NCBI GenBank assembly: GCA_002389905.1
Contig: DGRE01000031.1
Coordinates: 10,531-74,530, forward strand
DNA from: Hungatella sp. UBA4396
GTDB taxonomy: Bacteria; Bacillota; Clostridia; Lachnospirales; Lachnospiraceae
Direction: 5' to 3'
DNA length: 64,000 bases
Made by a program: the position numbers and the translations under genes. The notes beneath the pieces are model-generated. The model did not search any database. It was given only the letters and a program-made list of their open reading frames with translations, and was not told where the DNA came from. Below, one piece after another: positions 25,496-33,950 of this stretch (within the stretch, counting starts at the first letter, position 1; every line of letters begins with the position of its first letter).

Positions 25496-25936
25496 TTAAT
25501 CAATTGCAACACCTGATAATACTAATTTTACCCCATTGGCCAGACAGTCGCCGACAGGACAGGTTTGCTCAATAAATTCAGCAAACTTTTCGATTTTCTC
25601 TTTGGGTTCATTGGTTTTGAAATGCATGACAAAACGAATTTCCTGAAAGCCGTTTCTTACATCAGCTAAGCCCATGAATCCGTCAGGATCCAAATCCCCT
25701 TCCAGCTCAACATGAAATTCTTCAAATACAACGTCATGAGCCGCTGCAAATGCGCTTGCCACGATTGTCTGGCAGGCCCCCAGTGCACATAAGAGCGCTT
25801 CCACAGGGTTCATGGCAGCATCAGTACCCCCCAGGTCCTCTGGCTCATCAAGGAGTATTTTAAAACCTCTTGAATTGGTTTCCACCTGCAAACCATCGGG
25901 TAACTTTTTTGCAGTAGCTTTGAATGTAGTTAGCAT
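25496..25936 (-). CDS. OsmC/Ohr family protein
   Basis: A 146-residue OsmC-fold protein. Members reduce organic hydroperoxides using two cysteines, and known Ohr/OsmC enzymes are recharged by lipoylated proteins. The first Cys region is 'ALLCALGACQTIVASA' and the second is in 'EQTCPVGDCLANG' near the C-terminus. The start at 25936 is fixed by AAGGAGAAGG upstream; the frame runs back to 26002 without a ribosome site. It heads the minus-strand operon with the lipoyl-E3 fusion, lipoate ligase and MarR genes, which supplies exactly the electron donor such a peroxidase needs. Confidence 0.9.
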   Translation of the reverse strand: MLTTFKATAKKLPDGLQVETNSRGFKILLDEPEDLGGTDAAMNPVEALLCALGACQTIVASAFAAAHDVVFEEFHVELEGDLDPDGFMGLADVRNGFQEIRFVMHFKTNEPKEKIEKFAEFIEQTCPVGDCLANGVKLVLSGVAID

Positions 25937-25956
25937 AATACCTTCTCCTTTCCACT

Positions 25957-25972
25957 GGTATGTATTCATACC
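25957..25972. promoter_or_regulatory. Palindromic operator candidate in the osmC leader
   Basis: GGTATG-TATT-CATACC, a 6-bp perfect inverted repeat, lies between the promoter -10 box and the osmC ribosome site. That is a good place for repression by the operon's own MarR protein. Confidence 0.5.
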
Positions 25973-25991
25973 GTGATTAAATTTGTTAATA

Positions 25992-26020
25992 ATGTAACAC
26001 ATATGTTTTGAAAAATCAAT
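25992..26020 (-). promoter_or_regulatory. Promoter of the osmC-lpdA-lplA-marR operon
   Basis: On the minus strand TTGATT (26020-26015) and TACATT (25997-25992) are 17 nt apart. A 10-bp palindrome TAGTTAACTA (26021-26030) abuts the -35 box. Confidence 0.5.
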
Positions 26021-26077
26021 AGTTAACTAAGTAATTGTTTTTTAAAATTATGATTGTTTAAATAATTTATAAATAAG

Positions 26078-26106
26078 TTGAATATTGATTCTTATTCCAA
26101 TATAAT
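26078..26106 (+). promoter_or_regulatory. Promoter of the O-acetylhomoserine sulfhydrylase-like gene
   Basis: TTGAAT (26078-26083) and TATAAT (26101-26106) at 17-nt spacing, 40 nt before the start codon. Confidence 0.7.
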
Positions 26107-26145
26107 AAAATAAAACTTGAACAATGTACTTATCAGGAGGATCTT

Positions 26146-27417
26146 ATGAAAGACGAAACAAAGTGCCTGCATGCAGGTTATAAGCCCAAAAACTCAGAGC
26201 CCCGTGTTGTGCCGATTGTACAGAGCACAACTTATGTTTATGATTCCACAGAAGAAGTTGCAGCAGTATTTGACGATCCCACAAAATCCTTGATTTACTC
26301 CCGTTTTGCAAATCCAACAGTCATGGCGGTGGAAGATAAAATCGCCGCGCTGGAAGGGGGCGTGGGAGCAATGTGCACCACCTCAGGACAAGCTGCCACA
26401 ATGCTTGCAATATTGAATATATGCAGTGCCGGGGACAGTATTATCAGTACACCGGAAATTTATGGAGGTACCATTAATTTATTTTCTGCTACCTTAAAGA
26501 AACTTGGAATTGAGTGTATCTTTGTCAACAAACATGATTCTGACGAAGAAATTGGCAAAGCATTCCGGGAAAATACAAAGGCAGTATTTGGAGAAACCAT
26601 TGCAAACCCTGCTCTGACGGTTCTGGACATCGAGCGGTTTGCCCGCATAGCCCATGAACACAATGTTCCTCTTATTGTGGACAATACGTTTGCAACCCCG
26701 GTTTTGTGCAAGCCTTTTGAATATGGGGCTGATATTATCATTCATTCCACTTCAAAATATATGGATGGACATGCGGTTCAGGTTGGAGGTGTGATTGTTG
26801 ACAGCGGAAAATTTGACTGGACAAACGGAAAGTTCCCGGAATTGACAGAACCTGATGAGACCTATCATGGAATCTCTTATACGGAAACATATGGAGAAAA
26901 GGCCTATATTATAAAAGCCAGGATGCAGCTTATGAGAGACTTCGGCGCTTATCCGGCGGCTCATTCTGCCTTTTTACTGAACCTGGGCCTGGAGACTTTA
27001 GCAGTCAGAATGGAACGGTACTGTAACAATGCATTGACTGTAGCACAATATTTAAAGGCTTCTGACAAGGTTGAATCTGTATCCTATCCTGGTCTGGAAG
27101 GCGATGAGAGTTATGCCCTTGCAAAAAAATACTTAAAAGGATGCAGCGGGGTTATTTCATTTATTATTAAGGGCGGTAAGGAAAATGCTATAAAGTTTAT
27201 GGATGCTTTGGAGCTGGCTTCCAATGAAGTTCATGTGGCGGATATACGGACCTGCGTTCTCCATCCTGCAAGCGAAACACACAGGCAGCTTACAGATGAG
27301 CAATTACGGGCTGCCGGTATATCTGCAGGAATGGTGCGGTTATCTGTGGGACTGGAGCATGTAGAGGATATTATTGCAGATTTAGAACATGCACTTTCAA
27401 GTATTGATAGAAAATAG
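26146..27417 (+). CDS. O-acetylhomoserine sulfhydrylase-like Cys/Met metabolism PLP enzyme
   Basis: A 423-residue PLP enzyme of the Cys/Met gamma-family. It has 'YSRFANPTVMAVEDKIAALEGG', 'DNTFATPVLCKPFEYGADI' and the PLP lysine Lys204 in 'STSKYMDGH'. The family makes homocysteine from O-acetylhomoserine and sulfide or methanethiol, or eliminates gamma substituents. The insertion 'GKFPELTEPDETYHG' places it with O-acetylhomoserine aminocarboxypropyltransferases rather than cystathionine synthases. AGGAGG precedes the ATG. It is divergent from the osmC operon and is the first of three gamma-family paralogues in the window. Confidence 0.88.
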   Translation: MKDETKCLHAGYKPKNSEPRVVPIVQSTTYVYDSTEEVAAVFDDPTKSLIYSRFANPTVMAVEDKIAALEGGVGAMCTTSGQAATMLAILNICSAGDSIISTPEIYGGTINLFSATLKKLGIECIFVNKHDSDEEIGKAFRENTKAVFGETIANPALTVLDIERFARIAHEHNVPLIVDNTFATPVLCKPFEYGADIIIHSTSKYMDGHAVQVGGVIVDSGKFDWTNGKFPELTEPDETYHGISYTETYGEKAYIIKARMQLMRDFGAYPAAHSAFLLNLGLETLAVRMERYCNNALTVAQYLKASDKVESVSYPGLEGDESYALAKKYLKGCSGVISFIIKGGKENAIKFMDALELASNEVHVADIRTCVLHPASETHRQLTDEQLRAAGISAGMVRLSVGLEHVEDIIADLEHALSSIDRK

Positions 27418-27476
27418 GGTTTGAGGATAGAACAAGAACATTTGATTTAAAAGAGGTGCTGAATAAGGCTTAAGGA

Positions 27477-27514
27477 AAAATCCGGTGTTTCGAAATATTG
27501 AAGCACCGGATTTT
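27477..27514 (+). terminator. Intrinsic terminator after the sulfhydrylase-like gene
   Basis: AAAATCCGGTG and CACCGGATTTT form a perfect stem extended by TTC/GAA, with T's at the end of the second arm. Confidence 0.8.
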
Positions 27515-27585
27515 GTGGTAGAAAGACGGAGAAATATCTTTCTGTATCTTATGGAAGGATAATGATACCATAGGGAGGATATAAC

Positions 27586-28131
27586 ATGGCAAGATTAGGT
27601 TTTTGTTATGATCAAAGCAGATGCGTCGGCTGCAACGCCTGTCAGATGGCCTGTAAGGACAGATATGATTTAGAGCCGGGGCTGTTTTACAGGCGGGTGG
27701 AAACGCTGGAATATGAAAGAGATGGTCACGTGGTAATTGAACATTATTCTGGAGCCTGTAACCACTGTCAGGATGCGGCATGTATAAAAAACTGTCCGAC
27801 TGGAGCACTATATTACAGAGAAGACAGAACGGTGGGACATGACGGCGGCAAGTGCATTGGATGTGGGACCTGCACCTGGGCCTGTCCTTACGGAGCGCCG
27901 AAACTCAGCCATAAAAAAGGAATTGCACAAAAATGCACCTCCTGTTATGAGCGCAGAGCGGAGGGAAAAGAGCCGGTTTGCGTGGAAGCCTGTATTACCC
28001 ACTGTCTGGAGTTTGTGGACTTAGACCAGATTGCCGGGACAAGGGAATTAACAGCTGAAACTCCATTTTTACCGGATTCATCTGAAACAAGGCCCTCCCT
28101 TCTGATTTGGAGAAAGGAGCATCATGAATAA
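27586..28131 (+). CDS. DmsB-like four-cluster ferredoxin subunit
   Basis: A 181-residue electron-transfer protein of the DMSO-reductase iron-sulfur subunit family. Four Cys groups are visible: 'CVGCNACQMAC', 'CNHCQDAACIKNCP', 'CIGCGTCTWACPYGAP' and 'CTSCYERRAEGKEPVCVEAC', fitting four [4Fe-4S] clusters. The C-terminus 'SETRPSLLIW' resembles other DmsB/PhsB proteins. It starts behind a GGGAGGA site and overlaps the next gene by 8 nt. With the following flavoprotein and molybdopterin protein it forms a soluble reductase module. No membrane anchor (DmsC) gene is present. Confidence 0.92.
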   Translation: MARLGFCYDQSRCVGCNACQMACKDRYDLEPGLFYRRVETLEYERDGHVVIEHYSGACNHCQDAACIKNCPTGALYYREDRTVGHDGGKCIGCGTCTWACPYGAPKLSHKKGIAQKCTSCYERRAEGKEPVCVEACITHCLEFVDLDQIAGTRELTAETPFLPDSSETRPSLLIWRKEHHE

Positions 28132-29316
28132 AAAATATGTGGTATTGGGAAATGGAATCGCCGGATTGTCCGCAGCAGAAACTTTGCGCTCCCATGATAG
28201 AGAAGCTGAGATCTGTATTATTTCGGAGGAGAAACTGCCTACCTACAACCGGCCTTTGTTGAGTAAGACATTTTTTAAGACTTATAATAAATATAAGACG
28301 GTGATCCACGATAGTAAATGGTATGAAGAAAAACGGATTGAACAGATTTTGGCAGGAAGATTGCAAAGATTGATGGGGAGACAAAAGAGGTTGTGCTGGA
28401 AGAGGGCGGCCGTATTCCTTATGATAAATGTATTTATGCTTTGGGTGCCAGCTGTTTTGTTCCCCCTTTTAAGGGTGTGGACAAAAAAGGTGTATTTGTC
28501 ACCAGGACAGTGGAAGATTTTGAAAAAATCCGGCGGGCCATGGCAGCAGCCCACCATGCCGTCATCGTTGGAGGAGGTGTCATCGGCCTGGAGATGGCCC
28601 ATGAATTAAATCAGCTGGACTGCCATGTGACCGTGCTTGAGGCGGCCCCCAGGGTGATCGGAAGGCTGATTGATGAGGAGTCAGCAGAGCTTCTCACTCA
28701 GATCATCTGTGAAAGAGGGATTGAGATTCATACAGGTGTGCAGATTGCGGGAATAGAAGGAGAGGAATCAGTTTCTGGAGTATCTCTTAGTGATGGAACT
28801 GTTTTCCCGGCGGATGTGGTGATCATTTCCTGTGGAATCCGGGCTAATATTCAGCCTGCACTGCAGTCGGGGATTCAATGTGACAGAGGGGTTCTGGTCA
28901 ATTCTTATATGGAGACCAGTCTTCCTGATGTATATGCGGCCGGGGACTGCATCCAGGGGGACAGCATCAACCCCGGATTGTGGCGGTATGCTCTTCGTTC
29001 TGCACAGACTGCCGCAAAAAATGCGGTTTCTGAAAGGGAAAAGGAAGAATTTATCCCTTTGCCGGAGACGGTTATTATGTCGGTAGCAGATACTTCTTTG
29101 TTTATTTGCGGCAGTACGGAAATCCAGGAAGGGACCCGCACAGAAGTAATACGGGAAAAGAATGGGAAGCAGAAGGTGTTTAAGGTGAACCGTCAGCCAG
29201 GAGCGGCAGTTACTTATGAAAAACGATTCTATGATCATAAGGGATTAAAAGGCGCCGTACTGATTGGCGACCTGGGCTCTTTGGCAGAAGTGAAATCGAA
29301 AATAGAAGGGAGATGA
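28124..29316 (+). pseudogene. FAD/NAD(P)-dependent oxidoreductase disrupted by a 1-nt frameshift
   Basis: The first frame (28124 to about 28357) encodes an FAD-binding N-terminus ('VLGNGIAGLSAAETLR', 'YNRPLLSK'). From about 28357 the homologous sequence continues in the -1 frame ('YDKCIYALGASCFVP', NAD motif 'VIVGGGVIGLEMA', 'VYAAGDC') to 29316. Restoring one A in the GGAAG at about 28355-28359 would give a single protein of about 397 residues of the NADH-dependent nitrite reductase/rubredoxin reductase-like family. In its operon it would feed electrons from NAD(P)H to the ferredoxin and molybdenum subunits. No slippery heptamer is seen, so programmed frameshifting is unlikely; a sequencing error cannot be excluded. 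Confidence 0.85.
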
Positions 29317-29319
29317 CGT

Positions 29320-32178
29320 ATGAGTATTTTCGGGGAAGAGAAAAGTTTAAACATTCTTCAATGCTTTGCTGACTTCTTCCGGTCAAAAGAGCTGGCAATG
29401 AAAAGCTGCCGGACAAGGGAGGACTGGGAAGACCATACTCTGGAAGACTGGGAACTGGAATATGATTTTTTGTTCCGGGGAACCGATGCCGGACGGGAGA
29501 TTCTGTTATGGGCATCTGCGGCAAAGGGAGATAAGGTTCTGTTGAATCAGACCACTCTTGATGTGATACATTGTTATAACCAATACGGATATACGCCTTG
29601 TGAAATGGAGGGAAATCCTCCTGATTATATTGGTGAACAGGTTCGTTTTATCCAATACCTCACTGCAGGAATCTGCCATGGAATTTTGAATGGGGCGGAT
29701 TTGGAAGCTTTAAAAGAGGCGCGTCATGATTTTATTCAAATGTTTGTGCTGGATACGGTAAATATGGTTTACACCATGGTAAGCAAAAATACGGAGTTTC
29801 ATGGATACCGGGTTATGATGGAGCTGATGCTGAACTTTTTTATTGACCTGGATGGGGAGAGTGAAATCGAACTGGAGCCATTTTATACAGGCGGAATAGA
29901 ATTTCAGGATGTGAAGGAAAAGGGCCTGTATCCTGGGAAGGAAAATGATGAGCGGAAGCGGATTAATACAGGAGGAATCAATAACTGCGGCGGAATATGC
30001 GTCATAAGACCGGAGGTGGAATCCAACTGTATGCTGAATATTGAATCTGATACCAGCAGCAATTTACCCCAGATCAGAGCCTGTGTCAGAGGACGAGGAT
30101 ACCGGAAGACATTTCTCAATACCGGAAGGCTTCGTTATCCGATGAAGCGGATTGGAAAACGGGGAGAAGGGAAATTTAAGCGGATCAGCTGGGACGAGGC
30201 TGTGGAGATTATGGCCAAAGAGTGGGTCCGTCTGAAAAATGAATACGGTCCTGGCTGCCGGTATCTCAACTATGGAACCGGTGTGACAGGCATTATGCGT
30301 CCTGGAAATCTTATCAAGCGGTTAATGGCTCTGGATGGCGGATATCTGGAGTATTATAATAACTATAGCGCGGCATGTACAATGTATACAACTCCTTATA
30401 TCTATGGAAACTCTTTAAGCGGCCACAGCCCGGCAGACTTTCTTAATACCAAACTGCTTATTTTATGGGGAGACAACCCGGCAGAGACTATTTTTGGACC
30501 GGAACGGAATTATTATATTTCTAAAGTAAAGGAAAAAGGGATTAAAATTATCTGTATTGATCCGAGAAAGAACCAGACGGCAGTTGCCTATGCGGATGAA
30601 TGGATTCCCATAAGGCCCACGACAGACAGTGCTCTGGCTGATGGAATGGCATATGTGATCTGGACAGAAGGGCTTCATGATCAGAAATTTATGGATACCT
30701 ACTGCCTGGGATTTGATGAAGAGCACATGCCAGAGGGGATTCCTTACGGAGAAAGCTATCATTCCTACCTGTTTGGAAAAAAAGACGGAATCGTAAAAAC
30801 ACCGGAGTGGGCAGAGGAGATTACCGGTATTCCTGCGGATAAGATCAGATGGCTGGCAAGAACATATGCAGGAGCAAAACCGGCCGCTCTGGTGACGGGA
30901 TACGGGCCTCAGCGCAATGGAAACGGAGAACAGGGTGTACGCAGTACAGCCATGCTGACCTGTCTTACAGGCAATGTGGGAATACCCGGCGGCGGAGCAG
31001 CAGGACACGGAATGTTCAAGGAGCATAACGCTCCCAGCCTGCCTGATCAGCCAAAGAATCCTTATCCGGCCAGTATTCCCGTATTCTTATGGACTAAGGC
31101 TATTGAGCATGGTACGGAAATGGATGAAAAGCATGATCACATCAAAGGTGCCGGTCATCTGGACAGCAATATCAAGATGATCATGAATCTGGCAGGAAAT
31201 ACCCTGGTCAATCAGCATTCGGACATTAATGACACCATTCGTATCTTAGAAGATGATACGAAATGTGAACTGATTGTCTGCTCCGATATCTTTATGACCT
31301 CCAGTGCAAGGTATGCGGATCTGATACTTCCGGCAACCTCTGTTTTTGAAGGGGAAAATATGGTTCAGCCCTGGAGGGGCGGAAATTATATCCTGAAGAA
31401 CAATCAGGCTATAAAGCCTGTTTTTGAAAGTCGGTTTGAATGGGAATGGATGAAAGAATTGGCTGCAAAGCTTGGTCTTTATGAGGAATTTATAGATGGA
31501 AAGCCGGAGGTGGATATGTGGCTGCGCCACGCTTACCGGGAGCTTTCTAAAAAGGAGCCTGATCTGCCTGATTATGATACATTCAGTGAGATGGGAGGCT
31601 ATCAGTATTCGGAACAGGTGACTTATATTGCTTTTGAAAAAGAGGTTAATGACCCTGAAAATCATCCGTTCCAGACTCCTTCCGGAAAGATTGAAATTTT
31701 CTCAGAGCGTCTGTACTGCATGAATGAGCCGGAGGAGATACCTGCCATTCCCAGTTATGTACCATGTCCTGATGGACCGGGAGATCCCTTGAAGAAGATG
31801 TATCCGCTGCAGTTGGTTGGCTGGCATACCAGAAGGCGGTGTCACTCCATTCATGATAATAATGAGTGGATGGATGAAATTGAAAAGCCCGGTGTCTGGA
31901 TTCACCCGGAGGATGCAAAAGAAAGAGGGATTCAGGAGGGCGACCTGGTGGAGGTGTATAACGGAAGGGGAGTGACCAGAGTTCCTGCAGTCGTTACCAC
32001 AAGAATCATGAAGGGCGTGGCCGCCATGTCTCAGGGCGGCTGGTTCAAGCCGGATAGCAAAGGGGTGGATACGAGAGGCTCTATTAATGTACTGACTTCC
32101 TCCCGCCCTACGCCTTTGGCAAAAGGGAATCCTCAGCATACGAATCTGGTGGAGATAAGAAAATATGAGAATGTATAA
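29320..32178 (+). CDS. TorD-like chaperone fused to a DMSO-reductase-family molybdopterin oxidoreductase
   Basis: A 952-residue protein with two parts. Residues about 1-200 resemble the TorD/DmsD maturation chaperone ('PPDYIGEQVRFIQYL'). From about 215 it follows DmsA-type bis-MGD reductases: cluster region Cys223, Cys227 and Cys255 ('NNCGGIC', 'IRACVRGR'), 'YPMKRIGKRGEGKFKRISWDEA', the probable Mo-ligand Ser in 'NNYSAAC', 'LLILWGDNPAET' and the C-terminal 'GNPQHTNLVEI'. The first cluster cysteine of DmsA (four residues before Cys223) is Gly219. There is no Tat signal, so it should be cytoplasmic. It presumably receives electrons from the two genes upstream; an S-oxide, N-oxide or other oxoanion substrate is inferred. 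Confidence 0.85.
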   Translation: MSIFGEEKSLNILQCFADFFRSKELAMKSCRTREDWEDHTLEDWELEYDFLFRGTDAGREILLWASAAKGDKVLLNQTTLDVIHCYNQYGYTPCEMEGNPPDYIGEQVRFIQYLTAGICHGILNGADLEALKEARHDFIQMFVLDTVNMVYTMVSKNTEFHGYRVMMELMLNFFIDLDGESEIELEPFYTGGIEFQDVKEKGLYPGKENDERKRINTGGINNCGGICVIRPEVESNCMLNIESDTSSNLPQIRACVRGRGYRKTFLNTGRLRYPMKRIGKRGEGKFKRISWDEAVEIMAKEWVRLKNEYGPGCRYLNYGTGVTGIMRPGNLIKRLMALDGGYLEYYNNYSAACTMYTTPYIYGNSLSGHSPADFLNTKLLILWGDNPAETIFGPERNYYISKVKEKGIKIICIDPRKNQTAVAYADEWIPIRPTTDSALADGMAYVIWTEGLHDQKFMDTYCLGFDEEHMPEGIPYGESYHSYLFGKKDGIVKTPEWAEEITGIPADKIRWLARTYAGAKPAALVTGYGPQRNGNGEQGVRSTAMLTCLTGNVGIPGGGAAGHGMFKEHNAPSLPDQPKNPYPASIPVFLWTKAIEHGTEMDEKHDHIKGAGHLDSNIKMIMNLAGNTLVNQHSDINDTIRILEDDTKCELIVCSDIFMTSSARYADLILPATSVFEGENMVQPWRGGNYILKNNQAIKPVFESRFEWEWMKELAAKLGLYEEFIDGKPEVDMWLRHAYRELSKKEPDLPDYDTFSEMGGYQYSEQVTYIAFEKEVNDPENHPFQTPSGKIEIFSERLYCMNEPEEIPAIPSYVPCPDGPGDPLKKMYPLQLVGWHTRRRCHSIHDNNEWMDEIEKPGVWIHPEDAKERGIQEGDLVEVYNGRGVTRVPAVVTTRIMKGVAAMSQGGWFKPDSKGVDTRGSINVLTSSRPTPLAKGNPQHTNLVEIRKYENV

Positions 32179-32247
32179 TGCAATCTATTCTGGTTGTATT
32201 TGCAGCCTTAACATACATAGACAATAAAGATAACCGCCAAAAAACGG

Positions 32248-32284
32248 ACAGGCTATCCTCTACTCGCAATAGAGGATAGCCTGT
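32248..32284. terminator. 15-bp perfect hairpin after the molybdopterin gene
   Basis: ACAGGCTATCCTCTA and TAGAGGATAGCCTGT with a CTCGCAA loop. No T-run follows, so it is a probable transcript-end structure or factor-dependent terminator serving the operon and, in reverse, the relic. Confidence 0.55.
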
Positions 32285-32340
32285 AATTCGTTAAGTTTTA
32301 ACAGTAATTATAAGATTTTCAATTATTTGGCCGTTGGGCA

Positions 32341-32547
32341 CTATGTGACAGACAGCATATTATAAAGCTTGAGCAGCCGGATGTCATCCTTTGAAACCTT
32401 TAACTGCCTGATCAGCTCGGCATCTTCTTTTAGCCGGTATTTTGAAAACAACATTTTTATGGCAATGGGCATCATTGGACGGGAAGAAATACCGTTAAAT
32501 AATCCCCATTTCGTATCTGAGTCAAGGTAGGAAATATCATTGCAGAA
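32341..32547 (-). pseudogene. Unidentified gene relic (C-terminal fragment)
   Basis: Sixty-eight open codons on the minus strand end in TAG (32343-32341) and have no start codon before an in-frame TAA at 32550-32548. The composition looks protein-like ('SSRPMMPIAIKMLFSKYRL', 'VSKDDIRLLKLYNMLSV'). I do not recognise the family. It is most simply the tail of a gene whose 5' part has been lost. Confidence 0.35.
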
Positions 32548-32764
32548 TTATTGAGGAGATAAAAAACAGAATTGCAAAGTCCCTTCACGGCCAGAATATA
32601 TCCTTGTATTTGGCAAGTGGAGGGACTCAGCATGTGTCCGGCAGGCCGCAGATAATGTTGTAAATCAGTTGAGTAATTATAATTAGAGTGGTATAGTAAA
32701 TGAAAGCACGACAGCAATGGCGCTGCCGTGTTTTCATGAATTTCATATTTTAAGGAGCTTTTAT

Positions 32765-33799
32765 ATGGAAAAGAAAAATTTAGACTGGGAAAATATTGGT
32801 TTTGGGTACAGGAAAACGGATAAGCGCTATGTGTCAGAGTACAGGGGCGGAAGCTGGGACGAGGGGAGGCTGACCTCGGATGCCAATGTTGTATTAAATT
32901 AATGTGCAGGCATCCTGCAGTATTGCCAGGAAATCTTTGAAGGGCTGAAAGCATATACGGCTAAAGACGGAAGCATCGTCACATTCCGCCCGGATTTAAA
33001 TGCAGAGCGTATGATGGATTCTGCAAGGGGAATGGAAATGCCCCCGTTTCCGAAAGAACGGTTTTTAGAAGCTGTAGACCAGGTTGTGAAGGCTAATGCA
33101 TCCTGGGTTCCTCCTTATGGCACAGGTGCCTCCCTTTACTTAAGGCCGTATATGTTTGCTACCGGGCCGGTCATCGGAGTGAAACCCTCTGACGAATATC
33201 AGTTTCGTTTAATCTGCACTCCCGTTGGTCCGTATTTTAAGGGAGGAGCCAGGCCATTGACATTATGTGTCAGTGATTATGACAGGGCGGCACCTCACGG
33301 AACAGGTCATTTAAAAGCCGGTTTAAACTATGCCATGAGTTTGCATGCATATGTAACAGCTCACAACGCAGGCTATGATGAAAACATGTTTTTAGATCCA
33401 ATTACCCGTACCTATGTGGAAGAAACAGGGGGCGCCAATTTCCTGTTTGTCACCAAAGACAAAGAGATTGTAACACCTAAATCCAATACCATACTGCCTT
33501 CCATTACAAGAAGGTCCATGTTGTATGTCGCCGAACACTACTTAGGACTGAAAGTAACTGAGCGTCCGGTTCTCTTATCGGAACTTCAGGATTTTGCAGA
33601 ATGCGGTTTGTGCGGCACGGCAGCAGTTATTTCTCCTGTTGGAAAAGTGGTCGATCATGGAAAAGAAATCTGCTTTGCAAGCGGAATGGAAAAAATGGGA
33701 CCGGTGATTCAGCAATTATATGATCTTTTAACCGGAATTTAGTTGGGAACAGTGGAAGCGCCGGAAGGCTGGATTCGCAGAATTGTTGATAAAGAATAG
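32765..33799 (+). pseudogene. ilvE: Branched-chain amino acid aminotransferase broken by two in-frame stop codons
   Basis: Apart from two nonsense codons the frame reads through as a normal 344-residue type II IlvE, which interconverts branched-chain 2-oxoacids and Leu/Ile/Val. The start has AAGGAG 8 nt upstream. Codon 46 is TAA (32900-32902) where the family has Glu ('VVLN-stop-CAGILQYC'). A TAG at 33740-33742 replaces the usual Gln after 'LYDLLTGI', and coding resumes as 'LGTVEAPEGWIRRI' to a final stop at 33797. The PLP-binding segment 'HLKAGLNYA' and 'GLCGTAAVISP' are intact. A GTG or ATG restart near 33011 would lack the N-terminal domain. Loss looks recent. Confidence 0.9.
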
Positions 33800-33807
33800 C
33801 ACAAGTA

Positions 33808-33839
33808 AGAGGAGCCGTTTTAAAGCGGCTCCTCTTTTT
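33808..33839 (+). terminator. Intrinsic terminator of the ilvE pseudogene
   Basis: AGAGGAGCCG and CGGCTCCTCT around an 8-nt loop, followed by T's. Confidence 0.88.
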
Positions 33840-33950
33840 AAAACAGCATAAATCCTGGGGTCAAATCAGGCTGTTCAAAATCAAAATATTGATAGTTAGG
33901 AAAATATAAAGTATACTATAAACCATATGAGAATGAACAGCCATCAGAAA

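Larger units (their letters stand above)
32179..32764. other. Gap between the molybdopterin gene and the ilvE pseudogene
   Basis: This 586-nt stretch holds a long hairpin (32248-32284), a minus-strand gene relic (32341-32547), and otherwise no credible gene. An open minus-strand frame at 32472-32954 crosses the ilvE relic and is a shadow. AAGGAG at the right end serves ilvE. Confidence 0.5.

Noticed and set aside
28124..28609. Two independent genes in place of the frameshifted flavoprotein
   Set aside because: The two frames are consecutive parts of one enzyme and the end of the first frame is nonsense sequence.
33011..33742. Shorter functional IlvE starting after the first stop
   Set aside because: It would lack about 80 N-terminal residues, has no clear ribosome site and is still cut by the second stop.
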